DNA of 5,318 bases from RGIG8745 sp045576655 (GTDB lineage Bacteria; Bacteroidota; Bacteroidia; Bacteroidales; Bacteroidaceae), in NCBI GenBank assembly GCA_045576655.1, contig JAZNGW010000015.1, positions 1 through 5,318 on the forward strand, read 5' to 3'. Shown piece after piece: positions 1 to 5,229 of this stretch. Each line of letters starts with the position of its first letter. Position 1 is the stretch's first letter. A program made the position numbers and the translations under genes. Under the pieces are notes generated by a model. It did no database searches. It saw nothing but the letters and a program-made list of their open reading frames with translations, and was not told the origin of the DNA.

Positions 1-156
1 GGATTCGGCACTCAGGTGAGCATCCATCTCACCCTCAAGGGCTGCATTCAAAATACGCTCTAACATTGGAGCCAGAGCACCGCCTTTGCCAAACAGGGCT
101 TTGCCTGTACGTAACTGTTCGGCGGCCAACTTGTAATCAATTTCTTCGTTTGTCAT
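1..156 (-). CDS. IS256-family (Mutator-type) transposase, N-terminal fragment
   Basis: This would catalyse cut-and-paste or copy-out transposition of the IS through a DDE nuclease, which lies beyond the window. The visible 52 residues begin MTNEEIDYKLAAEQL and carry the N-terminal signature of the family: a short basic helix, LFGKGGALAPMLERILN, then AALEGEMDAHLS, matching the usual 'G-x-x-G-x-L-x-P-hLKRhLpxALxxEhxxHL' region of IS256/Mutator transposases. The ATG at 154-156 is the first in frame after the IS end and gives the expected N-terminus. Only weak ribosome-binding potential (TTTTAAG) precedes it. It is read in the same direction as the restriction operon, so readthrough from that operon would enter it. 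The frame is open to the window edge; whether the full transposase is intact cannot be seen. Confidence 0.85.
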   Translation of the reverse strand, partial: MTNEEIDYKLAAEQLRTGKALFGKGGALAPMLERILNAALEGEMDAHLSAES

Positions 157-158
157 CT

Positions 159-211
159 TAAAATAAACTATTTCTTACTACTATTATTGTAGCTTGACAC
201 AGTTTATTTTA
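159..211 (-). promoter_or_regulatory. inverted repeat sequestering the transposase translation start
   Basis: TAAAATAAACT (159-169) and AGTTTATTTTA (201-211) form a perfect 11-bp inverted repeat with a 31-base spacer. In a minus-strand transcript the second arm ends 2 bases before the transposase ATG, covering the ribosome-binding region. Only RNA that starts outside the IS contains both arms; RNA started between them would not fold this way. This resembles in principle the protection of IS10 and IS50 transposases from outside transcription. The repeat is seen directly; the role is inferred. The stem is AT-rich and so not very strong. Confidence 0.45.
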
Positions 212-217
212 CACTCT
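191..217. repeat. candidate terminal inverted repeat of the IS256-family element
   Basis: Read on the minus strand from the outside inward, the sequence is GAGAGTGTAAAATAAACTG followed by TGTCAAGC. It lies exactly where the methyltransferase frame is cut and about 35-60 bases outside the transposase start, the usual place for the terminal repeat. It contains two related heptamers on the plus strand, TTGACAC (194-200) and TTTACAC (208-214). The partner repeat is not in the window, so this rests on position and general resemblance to IS256-family ends. Confidence 0.5.
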
Positions 218-3200
218 CTGTTGTTTGTCCCAAAGATATGTACATAAGCCTCCTGCGATATCTACAGTTGGAAATAGGTCTTTGCTTAATTCATAGTCGT
301 ACAATCTTGCAAGACGAGTGTCAGACATCATTTCGGTACGGAACTCATCTAATCCTCGCCCTCCAGCATACCATCGTGACGGCATAATCAGACTTATATA
401 ATTGGGGTTTGTACGTTTGGCTATATTCATAAAGTAATGGTATACAGGGATTGCCCCTCTGTCTGTACCTCCATCCATCACTTGATACGGTGGGTTCCCC
501 ACTATTGCATTGAATTTCATGTTGTCGTTGTCTATTGCTTTCCAGTATGAGCTTCCTTTGGCAACCTTTGCCACGAAGTTTTCTGGTTTGTTTTTGATTT
601 GATTAATCAGGTCCTCGAAATAGCGTGTGTTCACTTTGGCTTTGCGGAAGCCTATGAGGGTACGCTTGGTGATGCTCTTTGCCATAGGGGTCTTGCAGAT
701 GACGAAGATGTTTTCTGCCACTACCTTGTCCCAAATCTTGTGCTCGTCCTCCACACTCGATATGGAAAATAATGACGAGGCAACCCGTGTGCGGTAGATG
801 TTGTATGCCATATACAGAGGATAGAGGCCCGATTTGGAGTTTATTTCAAGGATGCGTGCATCTTCGGCATACACTTCAGACGTTACTGTTCCGCGGTCAA
901 TGAATCGAGGTTCAGAGAGTATGGTTTCATTGTCTTCCGCAAGGAAACAATATCCTCCCAAACAGTCGCCCAAGTGCATGTTTACAACACGCCACGGAGT
1001 GAGCACGGTCTCCTTGTCGGGATTACGGAATGTGCTGAAGATGTCGGTAATACGCTCTATGCGTTCTTCCACGCTCAGTTTGTCGGCTGCACGTGCCATA
1101 GCCCTGATTCGCTTTCCTGCCGCACTGAATATTTCCGGGTCATAGTATTTCTTTATATTCTCGAACTTCTCTTTTGTGACGCCTTTCGGCATGAACTCTT
1201 CCCATGACTGGTCGTCAATGAGTGAAGAGAAGTTGTCGATGGTTATCTCCTCGTCCTCGTTGCTCACCTCGGCACCATAGATGAGCAGGGGCATTCGGAT
1301 GGATATGCCGCGCAGGATGGATATGGCTGCATCGCGGTTTTCACGCTTCTTCTTCAGTTCTTCGAGTCTTTTCTTCTCCTCTTCCGTCAGCGGTTGCTTC
1401 TCCTTGCCCTTCTTCTTGCTCTTCTTCTGCAAGTCCTCCAGTTCCTCATACTGCTCGTCAGTTAGTCCCTGGTTGTTGATGTCCACTTGATTGGTCTTGG
1501 CCATCGCTTTGGTTTGGCCTATGATTTTCTTCAGGTCGTTAAACTCCTGCAATTCGAGTTCGTTGAGTTTCATCAACTCGTCATTGTACAGGCTCTTGTC
1601 CTCAAATCCGTTGCGCACTACACGCTCCACATAGACCTTCTTAAGTTGCTCAAGCATGTGAGGCACATCAAACTGGTTCATCCGTCCGCCTTCGACAGAA
1701 ATGATTGGGCAGAAGTTGAGGAAATCGCCCATCACCTTGCGGTCGTTGCCGCTTGTCTTGCCGGCTTTGGCTGAAATCTTGGCAGTCTCGGCTATGACTT
1801 TCAGTGTACGGTCGGGAGCGAAGTCAAAAACATAGCACTGTTCCTTCACGCGTCCGTTTATGGTTGCCGGTGTCTGCACTCGGAAAATGGTCTGCATATA
1901 GCTTGACGCTGCCGTGTTGTACGAACCTGAAAGCATAAACACGGCTGTCCATGCCTTGACGCTGACACCCGTCGTCAGTCGTCCGCACGACAAGGTTATG
2001 GTACGTGTGGCATCGGGATCATGCCCTATTGCCTCTTCGACTGCAATTAGGGCGTCCTTGCTTTCCTCATCGCGGTCACCGTCGCCAGCAACATTCACTA
2101 TCTTGAAGTGCTGGAACACAGGGTGGCTCTGCAACATTGCACTAAGTGCGCGTGCCTCCTTCACTCCCGGCACCATCCAAAGGGTGTGGCGGAAGATGTT
2201 GCGGTATTCCTCATTGGCAAAAGGATAGCAACTTTCCTTGTCCTCCTTTGTGAGCAGATTGAGGAATGCCGCCACGTCCTTTTCGTGGATAAAGGATTCC
2301 GCATCGTTTACTCGGAAGAACTCACGGAAGTTGAATGCCACATCTTCGTCAATGAACTCATTGAGCAATCGCCCGAGGTCATAGGTGTAGATGTTCATCG
2401 TAGGCAGAGAGGCGTATGGGTTAGGGTCGCCAAAGTGCAAGTCATCCCACGATGCCTTGGCGCGTTGTTCCATCACGTAGTCCCACGTGTATATTTCCCC
2501 CTCTGTGAACTCGTCGAGCAGATTGAACGGTGTGCCCGACAGACGCAGCACCTTGGTGTCGCTCTTTACAAGTTCCGTCATTACAGCTTTGCCCAGTTCG
2601 GTCTGTGTGCCCTCGTGTGCCTCGTCGACAATGATGAAGTTCCACGGTGTGGCAAACACTTCATTGTTCTTGTCGAAGTTGCCGCCCACAAGTTCCGAAC
2701 CGCGGAGGTCCTGCATGGAGGCGAAATACACATAGTGGCATTTGCCTTGTTTCGCCCTCGCCTCCAACGAGGCATGGCTGTCACCATTGTTTTTCGAACC
2801 GTAGGAGAAGTCCTTGCGGTCATAGAATATCTTGCCGAAGTCCTCAAACCATCCGCTGTCGACAACGGGGCGGTGGGTCAGAATCAGGGTGCGCGTGAAG
2901 TCCATGTCCTTGACCACTTGCAGGGCTGAAAGTGTCTTACCGAAGCGCATCTTGGCATTCCACAGCATCTGGTTACCTTTCCTGAACTGTTTCTTGGTCT
3001 TCTCTATGGCTTCACGCTGTTCAGGACGGAACACGATTGGAGTCCTGTCGTGGGAAATCTCTGCAGAGGTGAGCGATTCACGTCCCTCCTTCACAGCCGC
3101 GATGGCTCGCTTCACAGTCTCAAGGTCGGTGACGAACCATTCATTTGCCTTGTTGGTCGTATCAAACACCTTCTTCTTGATTCCCGAACGCTCCAGCACA

Positions 3201-3478
3201 TTGTGTACCTCTTTGTCGTTGAACGAGCATAGTCCCTGCTTGCTGTTGTATATGGTCAGTTCGGTATAAAGAAGGTCGTAGGCAATGCCGGCAGTCTGTG
3301 TGTATTGGTTTATGCGCTTCTTCGCCGAGTCGTTGAGAGCCTTGCTGTTGGGGGCGAGACCGAACACGTTGTCGCTGTCGCATGTGGCTTCGCCGACTTT
3401 CAGACATCCCTTGTGCGCTACATCATTAATGCGGAACACATAGATAAGCTTCAGTTTGAGTAAGGATGTGAATTTCAT
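209..3478 (-). CDS. GIY-YIG nuclease / SF2 helicase / Eco57I-type N6-adenine methyltransferase fusion, C-terminus cut by the IS
   Basis: A restriction-modification polypeptide that would translocate DNA, methylate adenine and cut unmodified DNA. Domains of the 1089 residues: a GIY-YIG/T5orf172-like nuclease at about 10-125 (Y13, KVG 27-29, R55, E90 with H92, and N112 in NEWF); an SF2 helicase at about 148-590 (FRPEQ 150-154; Walker A AKMRFGKT 175-182; DEAH 285-288; SGTPF 314-318; motif V-like 495-516; motif VI-like QTIFRVQ 529-535); a charged coiled coil at about 672-717; and a methyltransferase from about 820 with TPWRVV (827-832), motif I-like ARILEINSKSGLYP (874-887) and catalytic NPPY (995-998). 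The frame stops about 90 residues after NPPY, whereas Eco57I-type enzymes continue into motif VIII and a target-recognition region. The final R-V-stop appear to come from the IS end. The gene starts 6 nt after the upstream gene, so it is co-transcribed and probably translationally coupled. Catalytic motifs look intact, but specificity is probably lost, making this functionally a 3'-truncated pseudogene. Confidence 0.88.
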   Translation of the reverse strand: MKFTSLLKLKLIYVFRINDVAHKGCLKVGEATCDSDNVFGLAPNSKALNDSAKKRINQYTQTAGIAYDLLYTELTIYNSKQGLCSFNDKEVHNVLERSGIKKKVFDTTNKANEWFVTDLETVKRAIAAVKEGRESLTSAEISHDRTPIVFRPEQREAIEKTKKQFRKGNQMLWNAKMRFGKTLSALQVVKDMDFTRTLILTHRPVVDSGWFEDFGKIFYDRKDFSYGSKNNGDSHASLEARAKQGKCHYVYFASMQDLRGSELVGGNFDKNNEVFATPWNFIIVDEAHEGTQTELGKAVMTELVKSDTKVLRLSGTPFNLLDEFTEGEIYTWDYVMEQRAKASWDDLHFGDPNPYASLPTMNIYTYDLGRLLNEFIDEDVAFNFREFFRVNDAESFIHEKDVAAFLNLLTKEDKESCYPFANEEYRNIFRHTLWMVPGVKEARALSAMLQSHPVFQHFKIVNVAGDGDRDEESKDALIAVEEAIGHDPDATRTITLSCGRLTTGVSVKAWTAVFMLSGSYNTAASSYMQTIFRVQTPATINGRVKEQCYVFDFAPDRTLKVIAETAKISAKAGKTSGNDRKVMGDFLNFCPIISVEGGRMNQFDVPHMLEQLKKVYVERVVRNGFEDKSLYNDELMKLNELELQEFNDLKKIIGQTKAMAKTNQVDINNQGLTDEQYEELEDLQKKSKKKGKEKQPLTEEEKKRLEELKKKRENRDAAISILRGISIRMPLLIYGAEVSNEDEEITIDNFSSLIDDQSWEEFMPKGVTKEKFENIKKYYDPEIFSAAGKRIRAMARAADKLSVEERIERITDIFSTFRNPDKETVLTPWRVVNMHLGDCLGGYCFLAEDNETILSEPRFIDRGTVTSEVYAEDARILEINSKSGLYPLYMAYNIYRTRVASSLFSISSVEDEHKIWDKVVAENIFVICKTPMAKSITKRTLIGFRKAKVNTRYFEDLINQIKNKPENFVAKVAKGSSYWKAIDNDNMKFNAIVGNPPYQVMDGGTDRGAIPVYHYFMNIAKRTNPNYISLIMPSRWYAGGRGLDEFRTEMMSDTRLARLYDYELSKDLFPTVDIAGGLCTYLWDKQQRV

Positions 3479-3484
3479 GTCGCA

Positions 3485-4486
3485 CTATTTTATGAGGTCT
3501 ATAAATCGGATTTTCTTATGCTCTTTGCCACCCCAATCCCTGATGAGGCAGTAGGTGCCGTTATGCCGGCGGATGTCGTCCTTCGTGCAACCTTCGCAGG
3601 GAATAACACTCTCAGTGCAGCCTCCGAAGAAATCGTGTTCCACCAACACCTTGTCGGTACACGTATCAGGGACGACTCCTTTGAGACCGTCCATCTGCCA
3701 CACGTTCCACGAAATGATGTAAGCGATGTATCTGATGGATTTAAGCATTGGGTGCTTCCCGAACTTCGCTTCGAAATACTCAATGAAGGAAATGAGCATG
3801 GATTCGCGTGCTATAAGCAGGCTGTCGCCCTGCCACTCGTAGCCGTAGACGCTCTTGTATGCCACTTGTGCCCATTCGAGCCATTCGCCTGTGGTCTCTG
3901 TGTTTTCGCCCACCACCCTCAATTTGCGGTCGAGCATACCAATACGCTCTTCTATAGGAATGGTTTCGCCAGTTGTGGAGTCGTAACGACTCACGAGATA
4001 AGGGGCTTCGCCACAAGTGATTTCCAAGCGGTTGTCACGCACATAGTCCTTCCATGTCTTGCCTTCAGGGAAAGTTATCTTCTCAGTCGTAGCGGTCCAA
4101 AAGTGCCGCCCCTCACCGTCTGTATGCTCAATGTTGAACACTTCAGTACGTCCAAACCAAGCATCGTCGATGAGATTGTTTTGTGCGTTGCAAATCCACG
4201 AAGGGGTGAACACTTCAGCCATTTCGCGCGAACGGGCAGACTGGGCGTCACGGGTTTTCAGCACACGTGGCATGATGACACGGCCGTTGCGGCCTGTAAT
4301 AAGATGTGGAAGTATGGGCGAACGGTATTCGTAGCCTTCGCCAAGCGGTTCGTAATCCTGAGTCGCCCAAAAGATGTTGCGCTGTGTGTCTTCAGTGCTC
4401 ATGGTGTGATCCTTGAGCAAAGTGTCAAGCAAGTCGGGCGACATGTTGCGGATGAAATCTTCCGGTATGTCCGCATTGATAGGCAT
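3485..4486 (-). CDS. methyltransferase-like restriction-modification subunit (motifs X and I, no NPPY)
   Basis: A 333-residue protein resembling the SAM-binding half of N6-adenine methyltransferases. After an acidic N-terminus it has REMAEVFTPSWICNAQNNLI (motif X, FTP at 93-95), then LEITCGEAPYLVSRYD (154-169), a good motif I match (usually L-x-P-x-C-G-x-G-x-F), and YGYEWQGDSLLIARE (214-228), which fits the motif II/III region. No N/D-PP-Y/F is present; SWNVWQMDG (259-267) sits where motif IV might be. The last 60 residues hold C290, C297, C300 and C313, a possible zinc site. It is the first gene of the operon; AAAGGG lies 7 nt before the ATG and the stop TAG is 6 nt before the next start. 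From this context I infer it partners the large helicase-methyltransferase, perhaps as a SAM-binding, structural or second-strand subunit. Proteins of this type are often labelled 'restriction endonuclease subunit M', but the biochemical role is not something the sequence settles. Confidence 0.82.
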   Translation of the reverse strand: MPINADIPEDFIRNMSPDLLDTLLKDHTMSTEDTQRNIFWATQDYEPLGEGYEYRSPILPHLITGRNGRVIMPRVLKTRDAQSARSREMAEVFTPSWICNAQNNLIDDAWFGRTEVFNIEHTDGEGRHFWTATTEKITFPEGKTWKDYVRDNRLEITCGEAPYLVSRYDSTTGETIPIEERIGMLDRKLRVVGENTETTGEWLEWAQVAYKSVYGYEWQGDSLLIARESMLISFIEYFEAKFGKHPMLKSIRYIAYIISWNVWQMDGLKGVVPDTCTDKVLVEHDFFGGCTESVIPCEGCTKDDIRRHNGTYCLIRDWGGKEHKKIRFIDLIK

Positions 4487-4493
4487 AGGCTAT

Positions 4494-4499
4494 CCCTTT
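4494..4499 (-). promoter_or_regulatory. ribosome binding site of the methyltransferase-like gene
   Basis: AAAGGG on the minus strand lies 7 bases before the ATG at 4484-4486. It supports this start over the next in-frame possibilities. It is better than the other starts in the window, where no purine-rich site of this kind is seen. Confidence 0.45.
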
Positions 4500-4556
4500 A
4501 TCACACGGCAGAGGACTACGGCAACCGTCAGATTAATATTATATAGGTATAGGCAT

Positions 4557-4583
4557 AAAAAAGACGTGAAGTCCTGCACTGTC
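4557..4583 (-). terminator. attenuator-like intrinsic terminator in the operon leader
   Basis: In the minus-strand RNA, GAC-a-GUG, an 8-nt loop and CAC-GUC form a 6-bp stem with one bulged A, immediately followed by UUUUUU (4562-4557). An alternative stem, GUGAAG with CUUCAC (4589-4594 with 4566-4571), uses the same 3' side. Either would compete with the 12-bp helix 4628-4639/4581-4592, which holds the same 5' sequence, giving a terminator/antiterminator layout about 70 nt before the first gene. The stem is short, so termination may be partial or conditional. Confidence 0.4.
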
Positions 4584-4590
4584 GCTCGCT

Positions 4591-4767
4591 TCACAATCTG
4601 AGGCTCCTGAGAATGGCCCTGCAAGTCGAAACGAGCAACGCCGAACCCCACGCCGATATGTATATAACACCACAATACGCCCCAAAGTTGCCATTGGTGC
4701 AAGAAGATACACCAATGGCTAACAGGCATAATGAGGCATGTTTATATATAACACACCCACGGGGCAT
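4591..4767 (-). CDS. possible 58-residue leader peptide inside the structured leader
   Basis: An open frame starts MPRGCVIYKHASLCLLAIGV and ends RSLRL. It has several cysteines and a hydrophobic middle, but no domain that I recognise. No convincing ribosome binding site precedes the ATG (GGTGG abuts it). Its start codon lies in one RNA helix (4761-4767) and its UGA stop (4591-4593) in the arm of the helix next to the terminator, so translation would affect folding as in classical attenuation. However, a structured RNA can be open by chance, and the opposite strand is also open here. I consider translation unlikely but list it because of the position of the stop. Confidence 0.15.
   Translation of the reverse strand: MPRGCVIYKHASLCLLAIGVSSCTNGNFGAYCGVIYISAWGSALLVSTCRAILRSLRL
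4690..4719. repeat. perfect 10-bp inverted repeat (hairpin in the leader)
   Basis: GCCATTGGTG (4690-4699) and CACCAATGGC (4710-4719) are exact reverse complements separated by 10 bases. It is the strongest single hairpin in the non-coding region. It is flanked about symmetrically by the 10-bp direct repeat TATATAACAC (4661-4670 and 4745-4754). It may act as an RNA stem within the leader or as a protein-binding operator. Confidence 0.7.
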
Positions 4768-4911
4768 CCACCGCTGCCTTGTTTTTGACTTGCATTTGAA
4801 ATTTTCTCAGGATTTCAGATTGTCAAAACCAAAGCGTAGTAAACGCCTTAAATTATGTCTGCCCCCAGCCACCCGCTCTTCCGAAGAAGAACCATCGGCG
4901 AAGGGACAATG

Positions 4912-4919
4912 CAAAGATA
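4912..4919 (-). promoter_or_regulatory. Bacteroidales-type promoter -7 box for the restriction operon
   Basis: TATCTTTG on the minus strand is an exact match to the TAnnTTTG -7 element of Bacteroides primary sigma factor promoters. Transcription would start near 4905 and run left through the leader into the methyltransferase-like gene. No clear TTG-type -33 element is found at the usual distance; the upstream DNA is a nearly pure A/T stretch (4921-4975), which may compensate as an UP-like region. Confidence 0.55.
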
Positions 4920-5229
4920 GGGGAATTAAATTAAAAAGTAATGATTAAAAGTTAAAAAGTAGTATTAATGTTTAGCTATTCGTGTCAAGCAATTTGTATA
5001 AATATTAGTTGCTTTGTGAACTCCATTAATTGCTATCACTTTGAACTCTCGTAACGAGTGTGTTCAACATTCGTAGCTACAAAAATTGTGACGAAACGTT
5101 GTGACAGTACGATTTCGGTGATTTTTTCTTACGACCTCGCTATATACTTGCCATCACCGCGCTAAAAACTTGAAATGACCTCGGTGTGTCTTTTTGTAAA
5201 ATAGGTTGACTCATTAAAATTTTAATTTT
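4920..5229. other. AT-rich intergenic region between divergent genes
   Basis: No credible gene is seen. The left part (4921-4975) is very A/T-rich and lies behind the operon promoter. The right part carries small repeats: AAGCAA/TTGCTT (4987-4992 with 5009-5014), the hairpin at 5041-5067, a direct repeat TTGTGAC (5086-5092 and 5099-5105), CGGTGAT/ATCACCG (5116-5122 with 5153-5159), direct repeat GACCTCG (5133-5139 and 5177-5183) and a 14-bp palindrome ATTAAAATTTTAAT (5213-5226) just before the right-hand gene. A weak promoter-like pair for that gene is TTTG (5013-5016), 18 bases, TCACTTTG (5035-5042). Confidence 0.5.
5041..5067. repeat. interrupted inverted repeat TTGAAC...GTTCAA
   Basis: TTGAAC (5041-5046) pairs with GTTCAA (5062-5067), and inside it CTCG (5048-5051) pairs with CGAG (5055-5058) around a 3-base loop. 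That gives 10 base pairs in total with a small asymmetric internal loop. There is no following T run, so it is not an obvious terminator. A regulator-binding site or the structured 5' end of the right-hand transcript are both possible. Confidence 0.45.

Larger units (their letters stand above)
1..217 (-). mobile_element. IS256-family insertion sequence, one end only (partial)
   Basis: The left edge of the window holds one end of an insertion sequence: the first 52 codons of an IS256/Mutator-type transposase plus about 60 bases of non-coding DNA outside its start codon. The element runs out of the window to the left. Its outer boundary is placed near 217 because the open frame of the neighbouring methyltransferase loses family-like sequence at this point, and because the sequence from 217 down to 191 (minus strand GAGAGTGTAAAATAAACTG and onward) looks like a terminal inverted repeat. 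The exact boundary is inferred; the other end and the target duplication are outside the window. Confidence 0.75.
4557..4905 (-). ncRNA. candidate structured leader RNA (riboregulator-like) of the restriction operon
   Basis: Between the promoter box and the first gene the minus-strand RNA can form a run of helices that do not cross. (1) GUUCUUC-UUCG-GAAGAGC, 7 bp closed by a cUUCGg tetraloop (4875-4892). (2) AAGGCGU-UUACU-ACGCUUU, 7 bp (4831-4849). (3) UUUUGAC with GUCAAAA (4822-4828 with 4783-4789), enclosing GAAAU/AUUUC (4812-4816 with 4798-4802). (4) AUGCCCC with GGGGCGU (4761-4767 with 4677-4683), enclosing (5) the perfect 10-bp stem at 4690-4719. (6) GUUGCUCGUUUC with GAAGCGAGCGAC, 12 bp (4628-4639 with 4581-4592). 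(7) A terminator-like hairpin followed by U6. Helices 1, 2, 4 and 6 each contain one or two G-U pairs that would be A-C mismatches if the plus strand were transcribed. The length before the gene (about 420 nt from the inferred start) is far more than a plain leader needs. I cannot assign it to a named RNA family. The helices were found by eye, with G-U allowed on this strand only. Confidence 0.5.

Noticed and set aside
1281..1490. A serine/phenylalanine-rich plus-strand open frame
   Set aside because: It is the antisense image of the lysine/glutamate-rich coiled coil of the large protein (AAG/GAG codons read backward as CTT/CTC).
2108..2929. A 273-codon plus-strand open frame opposite the helicase region
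   Set aside because: It overlaps the DEAH and SGTPF coding region on the other strand, has a histidine/cysteine-rich composition typical of antisense shadows, and no domain.
3518..4546. A 342-codon open frame on the plus strand opposite the 333-residue methyltransferase-like gene
   Set aside because: The minus-strand frame carries recognisable motifs X and I, a ribosome binding site and operon spacing. The plus frame has no recognisable domain and is a shadow of codon bias.
4690..4719. The perfect 10-bp inverted repeat as a CRISPR repeat or a recombination site for an invertible promoter
   Set aside because: There is only one copy in the window, with no spacers, no second inverted copy that would define an invertible segment and no recombinase gene nearby.
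4490..4729. A 79-codon minus-strand open frame ending just before the methyltransferase-like gene
   Set aside because: It passes through the terminator-like U6 and the ribosome binding site of the next gene, has no ribosome binding site of its own and no domain; it is better explained as leader RNA.
4613..4948. A 111-codon plus-strand open frame across the leader region
   Set aside because: It runs through the operon promoter box and the structured leader. Its residues show no domain and its tail is low-complexity lysine-rich sequence from the A/T-rich promoter region.
5170..5196. TTG (5170-5172) and TCTTTTTG (5189-5196) as a promoter for the right-hand gene
   Set aside because: The -7 box lacks the A at position 2 and the spacing of 16 is short of the usual 19-21; too weak to call.
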